Part shown: positions 8,313 through 16,572 of the stretch, one piece after another
Layout: every line of letters starts with the position of its first letter
Numbering within the stretch: the stretch's first letter is position 1
Assembly: GCF_000147875.1 (NCBI RefSeq)
Contig: NC_014507.1
Span: forward strand, 2,779,291-2,843,290
Reading direction: 5' to 3'
Source of the DNA: Methanolacinia petrolearia DSM 11571
GTDB lineage: Archaea > Halobacteriota > Methanomicrobia > Methanomicrobiales > Methanomicrobiaceae
DNA length: 64,000 nucleotides
The notes under the pieces: model-generated
What the model was told of the DNA's origin: nothing
Database searches by the model: none
What the model saw: the letters and a program-made list of their open reading frames with translations, nothing else
Position numbers and translations under genes: made by a program

Positions 8313-8676
8313 TTATCCTAAAAGCTGTCTTGGGGATTAAAATCTCAAACCGGGCCCCTTCACCTGCTTTTCCTGCTGTTTCACGTGTACCTATACATTC
8401 ACGCCATCCTGCAAATCCTTTTGATCCGCAGGATTTCAGGGCCGGATTCGGGGACCTGCTAATGATATAATCAGGAGGAATAAAAAAAGAAATAGCAGCC
8501 ACTATCAACAGAATCGCCACCAGCACTGCAACGTGGATCCTGTAGTCTTTATTAGCCCTGTGTGACATGCAAAAGGCCCTCAAAAGTATAAGAATATCCA
8601 AAGCCGCCAGATGTTTTCTTATACCGATGATAGAATGAAGGAAACTATTTGATATATTCCTTTTGATTGTTCGCAT
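8302..8676 (-). pseudogene. Remnant of a membrane histidine kinase with internal deletion
   Basis: A 124-codon frame joins two parts of what looks like one sensor kinase. The N-terminal part has basic residues followed by a membrane helix (HVAVLVAILLIVAAISFFI, about residues 48-66). The C-terminal 30 residues (TRETAGKAGEGARFEILIPK) match the terminal beta-hairpin of the HATPase domain seen in the other kinases of this window (ECGKEGEGAVFEIIIPP at 41280 and 47400). The sensory, H-box, N-box, G1 and most of the G2 regions are missing. The stop overlaps the start of the receiver gene by 11 bp, as expected for an old kinase-regulator pair. It may still be translated, but it cannot be a kinase. 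Confidence 0.6.
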
Positions 8677-8724
8677 ATGAGATAATTCGAAAATTAAAAG
8701 GCAAATCGAAGCATCTGGATCATT

Positions 8725-9129
8725 ATGCAGGAGTCAAAAGAGCCTTCGATAGAGATCGCATCTGTTGGTATCGGCGATATCGGAATTGAGAGCACCACAC
8801 TCAATGTAACACTTTCGGTTCACAATCCCATGCCCATCGGGGGTACCCTGAAATCAGTTAAGTTCAGCGTCTTTTTACTGAAAGAAAATAATGAATCCTT
8901 TTTGGGAGACGGTGAAAAAGATAACGTCAGGATCGAAGGAGGTGGGGTAACCCGGGCGGAGATCCCCGTAAAGCTGAAAAACGCTGCAGTTATTTCAGCC
9001 GCAGGCGGACTGATAGGGGGGGATCTTGATATTGTTGTCAGGGGTACCGCCGCAGTCGACCTGAAGATCGCCGCACCGGAGATCCCCTTTGAAAAAAAAG
9101 TTAAGATTAACGGTTTTCTGAAAGGATAA
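8725..9129 (+). CDS. LEA14/WHy-domain-like protein
   Basis: 134 residues. It has the immunoglobulin-like beta pattern of the LEA type 2 (WHy) family: IGIESTTLNVTLSVHNPMPIGGTLKSVKFSVFL near the N-terminus, with the diagnostic V-x-NP element, then alternating strands ending FEKKVKINGFLKG. Family members are small desiccation- or stress-linked proteins whose biochemical role is unclear. No signal peptide is evident, so it is probably cytoplasmic. A TATA-like aaattaaaag about 30 bp upstream suggests a near-leaderless transcript. It converges with the UbiB-like gene over a short palindromic terminator. Confidence 0.75.
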   Translation: MQESKEPSIEIASVGIGDIGIESTTLNVTLSVHNPMPIGGTLKSVKFSVFLLKENNESFLGDGEKDNVRIEGGGVTRAEIPVKLKNAAVISAAGGLIGGDLDIVVRGTAAVDLKIAAPEIPFEKKVKINGFLKG

Positions 9130-9141
9130 AAAAGATCTTTT
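9130..9141. terminator. Palindromic A/T terminator between convergent genes
   Basis: AAAAGATCTTTT is a perfect 12-bp palindrome just after the WHy-protein stop, with T-rich sequence on either strand. It is a plausible bidirectional terminator. Confidence 0.4.
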
Positions 9142-9176
9142 AGAATATCCCCTTTCCGTTGCCGGGTATTTTTCCC

Positions 9177-10823
9177 TCACTTCTTCTTATCCCGGTACAG
9201 GACTTTTATGAGCGTTGCAAGGCCCAGGACGAAGGCGATCAGGTAGATTATAACCGTAAGAGCTATGAGATAATCGGAATATTCAAAGTCTGCGGAGAAC
9301 ATCACAATCGAGGCTCCGATGACGAGTGCCGAGGATACGAGTCCCATAAGGATCTTGTCGGACGCTCTCTCTATCGTGCTGCTCAGGTTCTCGACATCCT
9401 TTGCAACTATATCAACCTGAATATTTCCCTTTGCCATCCTGTCGAGTGTCCTGTTGATAATCTTCGGAAGCTTCATTATGCTCTCTGCACTCTCCAAAAG
9501 AGTGTGGGAGGTCTTTTGGAAGCTTGACCTTGAAAGATACCTTGCCTCCAGGATCTCCCTCAGGTAAGGCCTGGCCTCGCCATAGAAGTTGAACTTCGGA
9601 TTCAGCTCCGTTCCTATTGAAAGCACCATTACGATTACCTTCAGCAACGACATCAGGGTTCCCGGGATCTGAATCTTGTATACGTTCATGATCCTCGGAA
9701 TCGATTCGAGAGCAGAACCTGCATCAACACTTTCAAGCTCCATGCCCTCGACATCGAAGAGGGCATAATAGAGCTGGTCCTTTATATCGTCCTCATTATC
9801 CTCGGTGATATTAACGCCGAGCTTCTGAAAGGTCTCGACTATCAGGTTGACATCGGTATCTACGATCGCCAGAAGGAGTTTAATAAACAGGTCACGCCTC
9901 TCAGGCCTGATTATCGCAATAGCCCCCAGATCAAGGAATGCTAGCTCGCCCGAGGGGGTTACCTTCAGGTTTCCGGGGTGCGGATCGAGATGGAAGAATC
10001 CGTCCTCGAAGATCATCTTAAGGTATGCCGTGAAACCGAGAGAGGCAAAATCCGTCGGGTCATAGCCCATAAACCTGATCCCGTCCACATCGTCGACCCT
10101 TATACCGTCGATGAACTCCATCATCAGGCATTCGGGGCCGGAATATTTCCAGAAGATCTTAGGAAACTTTATTCTTTCCCTGCCGGCAAAATTACGCCGG
10201 AATATATCGGCGTTTTTCCCTTCGGATACAAAATTCAGCTCCTTTTTGATCATCTTCGAGAAATCGTCGACCATTGCGGAGAGGTTGTAGGCCCTGACTG
10301 CAGGATTGACCCTTTCATACCTCTTGGCCATACTTTCGATTATCAGGGTGTCGGTCTCTATTGTCTCTTTTATATTGGGGCGCTGCACCTTTACAGCGAC
10401 AATTGTCCCGTCCTTGAGAATGCCGCGATGCACCTGGCCGATCGAAGCCGCGGCAAGAGGGGTCTCATCAAAAAATTCAAATGTCTCTTCAATCGGTCCG
10501 CAGTACCTCTCAATTGTCGGCCGGAGCTCTTCAAACGGAACGGGGCCGACATGGTCGTGAAGCTTCTTGAACTCCCTTACAAGCTCCGGAGGAAGGGATT
10601 CGGTTCTCGATGCAATCATCTGACCGAATTTTACAAATGTTGGACCAAGCTCCTCGAGAGCGAGACGCATCCTCTCGTATACCGACCTTTCATCCGGCTT
10701 TGTCTTCTTATCAAAGAATTTTCGCTTTGTGGCATCGGGATCGATCTCATCCAAAAATATTCCGAAGCCATATTTGATCCCGACGTCGACAATCTGGCCG
10801 TACCTTCTAAGACGGGTAACCAT
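9177..10823 (-). CDS. UbiB/ABC1/AarF-family atypical kinase
   Basis: 548 residues, normal for the ABC1/UbiB family. The motifs are intact and in order: KxGQ (VKFGQMIASR), the alanine-rich loop AAASIGQVH, VAVKVQRPN, EL(N)F...EGKNA, the catalytic loop FFHLDPHPGN and the metal loop LDLGA. Two membrane helices close the protein (LMGLVSSALVIGASIVMF and LIALTVIIYLIAFVLGLATLI), anchoring it in the membrane. Bacterial and mitochondrial members act as ATPases supporting ubiquinone or lipid metabolism. Methanogens lack ubiquinone, so a role with other isoprenoids or lipids is an inference. It is transcribed alone. Confidence 0.93.
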   Translation of the reverse strand: MVTRLRRYGQIVDVGIKYGFGIFLDEIDPDATKRKFFDKKTKPDERSVYERMRLALEELGPTFVKFGQMIASRTESLPPELVREFKKLHDHVGPVPFEELRPTIERYCGPIEETFEFFDETPLAAASIGQVHRGILKDGTIVAVKVQRPNIKETIETDTLIIESMAKRYERVNPAVRAYNLSAMVDDFSKMIKKELNFVSEGKNADIFRRNFAGRERIKFPKIFWKYSGPECLMMEFIDGIRVDDVDGIRFMGYDPTDFASLGFTAYLKMIFEDGFFHLDPHPGNLKVTPSGELAFLDLGAIAIIRPERRDLFIKLLLAIVDTDVNLIVETFQKLGVNITEDNEDDIKDQLYYALFDVEGMELESVDAGSALESIPRIMNVYKIQIPGTLMSLLKVIVMVLSIGTELNPKFNFYGEARPYLREILEARYLSRSSFQKTSHTLLESAESIMKLPKIINRTLDRMAKGNIQVDIVAKDVENLSSTIERASDKILMGLVSSALVIGASIVMFSADFEYSDYLIALTVIIYLIAFVLGLATLIKVLYRDKKK

Positions 10824-10881
10824 GAATGAATTAACGAATTAATAATACAAAAATTATACGTAAATGATATGGTATTTTCAG

Positions 10882-10901
10882 AAAAAATAAGCTTATTTTT
10901 T
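10882..10901. terminator. A/T palindrome with T-tract, probable terminator
   Basis: A perfect 20-bp palindrome centred on AAGCTT and flanked by six A and six T lies between the stop of the surface-protein gene at 10920 (minus strand) and the start of the UbiB-like gene. It probably ends transcription from the upstream surface-protein gene. Confidence 0.45.
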
Positions 10902-10919
10902 ATTTTTCAGGGAATATTT

Positions 10920-11942
10920 TTATCTGCGCCGGAAACTTCTGCCGGCCGTACCGATTAAGAGCGCCGAAAATATCGAAACGACGGCAAGAACCGGTGAAAC
11001 GGGTGATTGTGTCGCTGTCGCGGCAGTGGTTGTCTCCACCGTCATCTTGGTCCCCGTAGGTCCGGCCGATTCCTGTGAAGTCGGCTTCGCGGTGATTTGC
11101 GGTGTTTCGACAGGTTCGTAAAGGGTGATGTATTTCTGAAGTGCATTTCCTTCAGATACCGCTTCTATCGTAAAGATATATGTTCCCGGCTCCATTCCTT
11201 CTGTGTCGATATCTACGCTCCAAAGGTTATACGGCATGCCGTATTCGACAGTGCTCTTTCCTGCCATCTCCGTGGTATATGCAGTCCCCCCTGACTGCTT
11301 GGATGAAGGTATATCCCCGGAAACAGGTGAAAATGTATACACCAGCTGCTCTCCCTGAGCGATATTTGTCGTTCCTTCAAGTTCGATTATCGATCCAGCC
11401 TGCCAGGCTTCAGTTTCATCTGCCCTTAACCAGGGCTCTTCGAGGAAGAAGGTCGTTACCGTATATGTATCGTCGATATTCTGCGAATCCAGCAGATTCA
11501 TAAGGGCATAAGCCGCTGCCGAACCCTGCAGTTTCCCCTGCCCTTCGATCACGAAGCTGCCTCCTGCTGTCGAAACCGCGCTTGTCTGGCCCGATGAAGG
11601 CCATCCTTCCCTGACCGTTACATCGAATACACCGTTGTACATCGGGTGCTGTATAATCACAAAGTACTGTCCTGAAGACAGGGAGCCTGTCAACCCGCTG
11701 CCTATCTCGTAGGTATATGAACCGTCGGATTCCGTATTTACATTCTCTGAAGACCAGTAGTTCTGACCGAATATCCAGGCCGTAAGGCCCGTCGATTGTG
11801 AACCCGGCGCTTCACCCCTTATATATACCGGGTCACCGGAGGCGTAGAATTTCATATCGTCGCCCGACGCCGCAAGGGCAAATCCCGGAACCGCCAATAG
11901 CAATATTATAATTCCTGCCGGAAGAATGGCTGAAGCTCTCAT
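10920..11942 (-). CDS. Secreted surface protein with Thr-rich stalk and C-terminal membrane anchor
   Basis: 340 residues. There is an N-terminal signal peptide (ILPAGIIILLLAVPGFALAA). A beta-rich extracellular region includes GDPVYIRGEAPG and ends near residue 285. A Thr/Ser/Pro-rich stalk follows (TVETTTAATATQSPVSP), then a terminal helix and basic tail (VLAVVSIFSALLIGTAGRSFRRR). The layout matches Methanomicrobiales cell-surface proteins of the DUF3821-like type; the family name is a guess from the motif. It has the same architecture as the smaller protein at 30970-31506. It is probably an S-layer-associated component; no enzyme motif is seen. Confidence 0.8.
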   Translation of the reverse strand: MRASAILPAGIIILLLAVPGFALAASGDDMKFYASGDPVYIRGEAPGSQSTGLTAWIFGQNYWSSENVNTESDGSYTYEIGSGLTGSLSSGQYFVIIQHPMYNGVFDVTVREGWPSSGQTSAVSTAGGSFVIEGQGKLQGSAAAYALMNLLDSQNIDDTYTVTTFFLEEPWLRADETEAWQAGSIIELEGTTNIAQGEQLVYTFSPVSGDIPSSKQSGGTAYTTEMAGKSTVEYGMPYNLWSVDIDTEGMEPGTYIFTIEAVSEGNALQKYITLYEPVETPQITAKPTSQESAGPTGTKMTVETTTAATATQSPVSPVLAVVSIFSALLIGTAGRSFRRR

Positions 11943-12014
11943 ATATTTTCTATCCTATTCTAACTGAGTTCATACCTGATAAAAGATTTATGTGCATTAC
12001 CTGAAAGCACTATT

Positions 12015-13721
12015 TCATGAAATGTTTTGAGACGCGGACGATACTATTGCAGTAATCTCCCCTTCCGGGCTTTTTATTATAGAATTATGCCATAATACGG
12101 GTATTTCCCCGCCACCGGATGTAACAATGACGCCTTCCTCGCTCTGCGGGGGGCTGATCTCCCCCGCAATAATTCTCGAATACTGTTTTCTCAGGTGATC
12201 CCTTCTCCCGGCAGGAATGACTGTTTCAAACCAGTTTTTTCCGATTATCTGGTCTTCAGTGACCCCAAGCATCCTGCACCCGTAGCGGTTGATACGGGTC
12301 AGGCGGCCCTGCCTGTCAACTACGGCAATCATGACACCAGCGAGATCAAGATAGCTCTGTGCCTGGTCCCTCTGTGCAATAATCTCCTCTTCGGCCCTTT
12401 TTTCTTCTGTAATATCCTCAAGTAGGGTCAGGATATACTCCAGTCTGTTGTCCATCCCGAAGATCGGAACTTTGCGGGATTTGATTATCCTCTCGTTCTT
12501 GCCCGAAATCTTCAGCCTCAGTTCTGACATTGATACGGGTGCACCCGTGGATGCAACCTCCCTATCCCCCGAAATAAGGTACTCCACGAACTTGTCGGGA
12601 AAGAGCTCCCACCCCATCTTTCCTGTGGCAGAAGCACTATTTATACCGAAGAACTCCTCAGTTTCCCTGTTGAAGAAGATATAAGTGCCTTTCTTTACCT
12701 CTTTTACAAGAACCATCGCAGGAATATTCATGACGACCGAATTCAGGAAGGATTTCCATTTGAAAAGCCCGCGGTATGCCTTTTCCCTCTCTGTCACATC
12801 TCTTGATACAAGCCTGTAGCCCGTTCCGATTCCGAACTCATCATAACGCCTGCAGAGGCTTGATTCGAGAATGATTTTATGGCCGTTGCTGTGCAGAACC
12901 GAGCAGTTGAAAATTTCCGGACCGCCGCCATTATTTCGGCATTCACGGATGCAGCTGTCTAGGGCCGACTTCCCCTCTTCGTTAAGAATTTCGTAAATTG
13001 GTTTATCTATAAGCTCCGAAGGCTGGAATCCGAGTATTTCCGTAGTTCTGGGGCTTACATATGTGAACCTTGCGTTGTCGTCAAGATCCCATATCGCATC
13101 GTTGATCTCCTCAACAAGCGACCTGTAGTTTCTCTCACTTGATATTAACGCTTCTTCAGCCTTTTTTCTCTTTGTGATGTCCTCAAGCGTGATGGTCACA
13201 CCGGGGGTGGAATCGTTTAAAACAGTCGGAATCAGCCGGATTTTAAAGTGCTTCTCTTCGTCCACTTTCATTATCCGTATCTCGTCGGTGCTCTCCTCTC
13301 CTTCAAGCGCGGCCATAATCCTCTCGTTTATCACCGGGTGATCGAAGCCTACAAGAGGCGAGTTCCTGAGCTCTTTTCCGATTATATCCTCTCTTTTTAT
13401 GTCAAGGAATTCGCAAAACGAATCGTTTACCTGGGCAACGGCCAGATCCCTGTCTATTACCGCGACCATATCGGAAGAAAAGTTGATCATGGCCGAAATC
13501 GGAGCACGCTGGGATATAAAGAACACCTTTGCCTTCCCGTATGTCTTCATATCAACCTGGCCCGATATCCGGAGCATGTCGAGGTATCTTGAAACGGTAT
13601 TCCTGTTTACCGATATATGCGCGGCGATATCGGTAACGGAAAGCCCACGGGGATTCTCCTTTAGAATTTCAATAACTCTTGATAATTCTTCAGCGTAGGA
13701 ATCCATATCTACCATTATCAT
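12015..13721 (-). CDS. HTH-PAS one-component transcription regulator with several PAS domains
   Basis: 568 residues. An N-terminal winged/HTH domain (about 8-70) contains the helix-turn-helix GLSVTDIAAHISVNRNTVSR. Four PAS-type domains follow: about 75-190 (ends TLEDITKRKKAEEAL), 195-320 (ends SRDVTEREKAYRG), 325-445 (ends LLEDITEEKRAEEE) and 450-568. There is no kinase domain, so DNA binding is presumably controlled directly by PAS ligands or partners. This arrangement is widespread in Methanomicrobiales. Met4 and Met6 are alternative starts. The TATA-containing region at 13740-14179 lies upstream. Confidence 0.9.
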   Translation of the reverse strand: MIMVDMDSYAEELSRVIEILKENPRGLSVTDIAAHISVNRNTVSRYLDMLRISGQVDMKTYGKAKVFFISQRAPISAMINFSSDMVAVIDRDLAVAQVNDSFCEFLDIKREDIIGKELRNSPLVGFDHPVINERIMAALEGEESTDEIRIMKVDEEKHFKIRLIPTVLNDSTPGVTITLEDITKRKKAEEALISSERNYRSLVEEINDAIWDLDDNARFTYVSPRTTEILGFQPSELIDKPIYEILNEEGKSALDSCIRECRNNGGGPEIFNCSVLHSNGHKIILESSLCRRYDEFGIGTGYRLVSRDVTEREKAYRGLFKWKSFLNSVVMNIPAMVLVKEVKKGTYIFFNRETEEFFGINSASATGKMGWELFPDKFVEYLISGDREVASTGAPVSMSELRLKISGKNERIIKSRKVPIFGMDNRLEYILTLLEDITEEKRAEEEIIAQRDQAQSYLDLAGVMIAVVDRQGRLTRINRYGCRMLGVTEDQIIGKNWFETVIPAGRRDHLRKQYSRIIAGEISPPQSEEGVIVTSGGGEIPVLWHNSIIKSPEGEITAIVSSASQNIS

Positions 13722-13810
13722 TTTTTTGAGCCATTACTTATTGATTTCGACATTGCTAAACATATGGCTTGCCACATTGCAATAGATAATGCAAAGCATT
13801 AGAAGATATG

Positions 13811-13870
13811 TTTATATACTATTTCCAACAACCTATTATATGCAATCCAATAGTAATTTTTCCTGTTGGA
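13811..13870 (+). promoter_or_regulatory. TATA box followed by an imperfect hairpin; possible small-RNA promoter
   Basis: A strong archaeal TATA element (tttatata, 13811-13818) is followed by an inverted repeat: tccaaca (13824-13830) with tgttgga (13864-13870), and an inner ctatt/aatag pair. Farther on, gcgggaacc (13890-13898) is perfectly complementary to ggttcccgc (14009-14017). The 458-bp interval 13722-14179 has no convincing gene; see the separate small-frame entry. Confidence 0.3.
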
Positions 13871-13876
13871 CAACCT

Positions 13877-14059
13877 CTACAACACACACGCGGGAACCAC
13901 CAGCATATCAAGCAACCAGTTCCATAACTCATGAACACAAATCCTCCAAATGCCCAAATTTGCATAAGCAAAATAAATCGCAACCATAGCGATATACCTC
14001 TCAAACCGGGTTCCCGCAATCACCATGAAACACACGTACACCCCGCATGAATAACATCG
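13877..14059 (-). CDS. Doubtful small hydrophobic ORF in intergenic region
   Basis: From an ATG at 14059 preceded by GGTGA, a 60-codon frame (MKPRCYSCGVYVCFMVIAG at its start) encodes a mostly hydrophobic, Cys- and Trp-containing peptide with one or two possible membrane helices. The opposite strand carries a similar-length open frame rich in Ser/Thr/Pro, and both overlap the inverted repeat described nearby, so coding is uncertain. It could be a degraded gene or a non-coding RNA. Confidence 0.2.
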   Translation of the reverse strand, partial: RCYSCGVYVCFMVIAGTRFERYIAMVAIYFAYANLGIWRICVHELWNWLLDMLVVPACVL

Positions 14060-14179
14060 GGGTTTCATTTCACCAACAACCCCCAAACTCCTTTTTTTAG
14101 ATTATTAACTGTCAATAACTTCAAATTTAGAGTGAAACAATCCTAAATCAGAGTCACAGGATTATCTTAGAAAAAAAGA

Positions 14180-15391
14180 TTATTCAGATCCTTTCCGGAA
14201 AACCAGATATACTGCGGCAAAGACAAATGCCGCAAAGGCAGGAATGAGATCGAAGCCCGAAGCCCCTTTGGATTTGTCATCCACGCCATATTTAGCTAAA
14301 ACGCTTGTGTTTCCGTCATAACTGATGCCTCCAACCAGAAAATCGCCGTGGGATGTTGCCGTAAAACCGTTCAGTGCGACATCATCCAGCCCCTTTTCCC
14401 AGATTACGTTGCCTGAAAGATCGGTTCTGATGATCTTATATTCATCATCTTCAGCCAACTCTTCAAATTTTATTCCGGTCAGATAATATCCGTTATCGCC
14501 TGCATTTTCAATATGGTAGACATATGATACGGATTTGTTATAATCGGCAACACCAGTAACTTCCCCGTCGGCATTCGTGAATATAACAGACGGAACATCC
14601 ACTGTTGAATTGTCTTCACCAGCCAGTGCCTGAAACCGTGCTGCTGCATAACCTCCTGAATCAACGGGGGTGGCTGACAGGAGCATCCCCGACGCATTTC
14701 CCGAATACTGCCTTGCCCAGATCTTCCCGCCGTCTGCATCGGTCTTCATAAGAAATCCGTTATAGTCCGATACCACAAATATGGGATTGATATATCCTGC
14801 GATTATGAATCCGCCGTCAGGATCATTCTGTACAGACCTCAGGATATACTGCCCGCCGCCGTCAGGATCACCCAAGGTCCTGTTCCAGGCCTCCGTTCCG
14901 TCCGAAGCGACCTTTGTCAGAAACCCCTGGAAATAAGTTCCGGCCATAACACCGGAACCGTCAGGTACGGCGTCGACCGAAGAGACCTTCCCTACAGGCT
15001 GGTGGAACTCCCATTCGAATACGGCATCATCTGTTGCCTTAATAAGATTCTCACCGTCAGCAAAGAGCATCAGGCCGCCAGCCGGCGATTCCTTGACCAT
15101 TTTTATGCTTCCGTTTTCATCACTCCCCTGAATATACTTCTTCCACAGCGTGTTGCCTTCTGAATCGAGCTTCATTACAAGTCTTCCTTCAGGACCGGCG
15201 CCTGCTGCATAGTATCCCCCGTCCGCGGATTCGCATACCGACAATATTTCGATCTCTTCGACCGGATACTCCTTCATCCACTCGAGCTGAGGCCCGTCTC
15301 CACCGGCAGCGGCCGAGGACGCCTGCACAAAAAGAACAAATGCAAGAACAATTATTCCGCCAAAGAGGATTTTCCCCGAATAATGGTTCAT
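14180..15391 (-). CDS. Exported beta-propeller-like surface protein with C-terminal sorting/anchor segment
   Basis: 403 residues. A signal peptide comes first (ILFGGIIVLAFVLFVQASSAAA). Repeated blades of the form GG-YYAAG...KLDSEGNTLWKK follow (for example FLTKVASDGTEAWNRTLG, FLMKTDADGGKIWARQY, IIRTDLSGNVIWEKG), typical of PQQ-like or outer-surface propellers. The C-terminus (GFDLIPAFAAFVFAAVYLVFRKG) resembles archaeal PGF-CTERM-type tails: a Gly-Phe start, one helix and basic residues. It probably faces outward and is anchored to the membrane or S-layer. The ligand is unknown. It is transcribed alone, divergently from GAPDH. Confidence 0.82.
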   Translation of the reverse strand: MNHYSGKILFGGIIVLAFVLFVQASSAAAGGDGPQLEWMKEYPVEEIEILSVCESADGGYYAAGAGPEGRLVMKLDSEGNTLWKKYIQGSDENGSIKMVKESPAGGLMLFADGENLIKATDDAVFEWEFHQPVGKVSSVDAVPDGSGVMAGTYFQGFLTKVASDGTEAWNRTLGDPDGGGQYILRSVQNDPDGGFIIAGYINPIFVVSDYNGFLMKTDADGGKIWARQYSGNASGMLLSATPVDSGGYAAARFQALAGEDNSTVDVPSVIFTNADGEVTGVADYNKSVSYVYHIENAGDNGYYLTGIKFEELAEDDEYKIIRTDLSGNVIWEKGLDDVALNGFTATSHGDFLVGGISYDGNTSVLAKYGVDDKSKGASGFDLIPAFAAFVFAAVYLVFRKGSE

Positions 15392-15521
15392 ATACCTACC
15401 TATTAAATCCCTTATCAGATTTAGTAATTACTGGATCGGATGCCTGCGTCCTGATCCTCCGGTCTGTGAAGGGACAGTATCGCGTAAAATATTATGTAGG
15501 AATGCCATAGATTAGCGTACT

Positions 15522-16544
15522 ATGATAAAGGTTGCCGTAAACGGATTCGGGACCATCGGCAAGAGGGTCGCAGATGCCGTCTCCGCACAGACCGATATGG
15601 AGATCATCGGAGTATCCAAGACCAGACCGAGCCATGAGGCAATGATTGCACAAAAACGCGGGTACCCGCTTTATATTGCAGATATCTCAAAGAAGGAAAG
15701 TTTCGAGAAGGCCGGGATGAAGGTGGCGGGAACCGTCGAGGAGATGGTCCGGGCCGCAGATATCATCGTCGATGCAACCCCCGGCGGAGTAGGGGCCGGA
15801 AACAAGGCGATGTATGAGAAATACGGCAAAATGGCAATATGGCAGGGAGGAGAGGAGCATGAGGTCGCCGGATATTCCTTCAACTCTTCCTGCAACTTTG
15901 CGGACGCAAGAGGGCGGCAGTTTGCAAGGGTCGTATCATGCAACACTACCGGGCTGTGCCGCATAATCAAACTTGCGGATACCGCATTCGGCGTTAAAAA
16001 GGTCAGGGCTACGATGGTGAGGCGCGGAGCAGATCCCGGTGATGCAAAACGCGGGCCCGTGGATGCGATTGTCTTAAACCCCGTAACCATTCCGTCCCAT
16101 CACGGCCCAGACGTCCAGACAGTTCTGCCCGAGATCGACATCGTGACGACCGCACTTGTCGTTCCGACGACATTCATGCATATGCACATCATACAGATGG
16201 ATCTTAAAGAGACAGGAGACCGGGGGAAGTTCCTTAAAATGATTGCTGACCACCCGAGGATCGGCCTTGTAAAGGGATACACGGGAATAAAGAGCACCGC
16301 AGAACTAAGGGAGTACGCATCCGATCTCGGAAGGCCCAGATCAGACCTCTGGGAGTCGTGCGTCTTCGAAGATTCAGTGTCCATAGTAGACGGAAAGGAG
16401 CTCTATCTCTTCCAGGCGATTCACCAGGAGGCCGATGTCGTCGTAGAGAACGTGGACTGCATAAGGGCTATGACAGGTGGGGCCTCAACGGCCGAAGAGT
16501 CGGTCGCGATGACAAACCGTGCTCTCGGTTTTGAGACGATATAA
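15522..16544 (+). CDS. gap: Glyceraldehyde-3-phosphate dehydrogenase, archaeal type II
   Basis: 340 residues, the usual length of archaeal type II GAPDH, which interconverts glyceraldehyde-3-phosphate and 1,3-bisphosphoglycerate with NAD(P)+; in methanogens it serves mainly gluconeogenesis. The Rossmann start VAVNGFGTIGKRVADAV is at the N-terminus, and the catalytic Cys140 lies in SCNTTGLCR. The archaeal RRGADPGDAKRGP and PSHHGPDVQTV segments follow. It is a single-gene unit. A TATA-like taaaatatta (about 15485) lies about 35 bp upstream, so the leader is short. A bidirectional T/A terminator separates it from the convergent binding-protein gene. Confidence 0.97.
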   Translation: MIKVAVNGFGTIGKRVADAVSAQTDMEIIGVSKTRPSHEAMIAQKRGYPLYIADISKKESFEKAGMKVAGTVEEMVRAADIIVDATPGGVGAGNKAMYEKYGKMAIWQGGEEHEVAGYSFNSSCNFADARGRQFARVVSCNTTGLCRIIKLADTAFGVKKVRATMVRRGADPGDAKRGPVDAIVLNPVTIPSHHGPDVQTVLPEIDIVTTALVVPTTFMHMHIIQMDLKETGDRGKFLKMIADHPRIGLVKGYTGIKSTAELREYASDLGRPRSDLWESCVFEDSVSIVDGKELYLFQAIHQEADVVVENVDCIRAMTGGASTAEESVAMTNRALGFETI

Positions 16545-16546
16545 TC

Positions 16547-16561
16547 TTTTTTTGAAAAAAA
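16547..16561. terminator. Bidirectional T7-G-A7 terminator
   Basis: Seven T, one G and seven A lie between the convergent stops at 16544 and 16573, giving a poly-T end to transcripts on both strands, as archaeal termination requires. Confidence 0.5.
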
Positions 16562-16572
16562 TAGAATTTGAT

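Noticed and set aside
9978..10829. 283-codon frame antisense to the UbiB-like gene
   Set aside because: The sense strand contains all UbiB motifs; the antisense product shows no family pattern.
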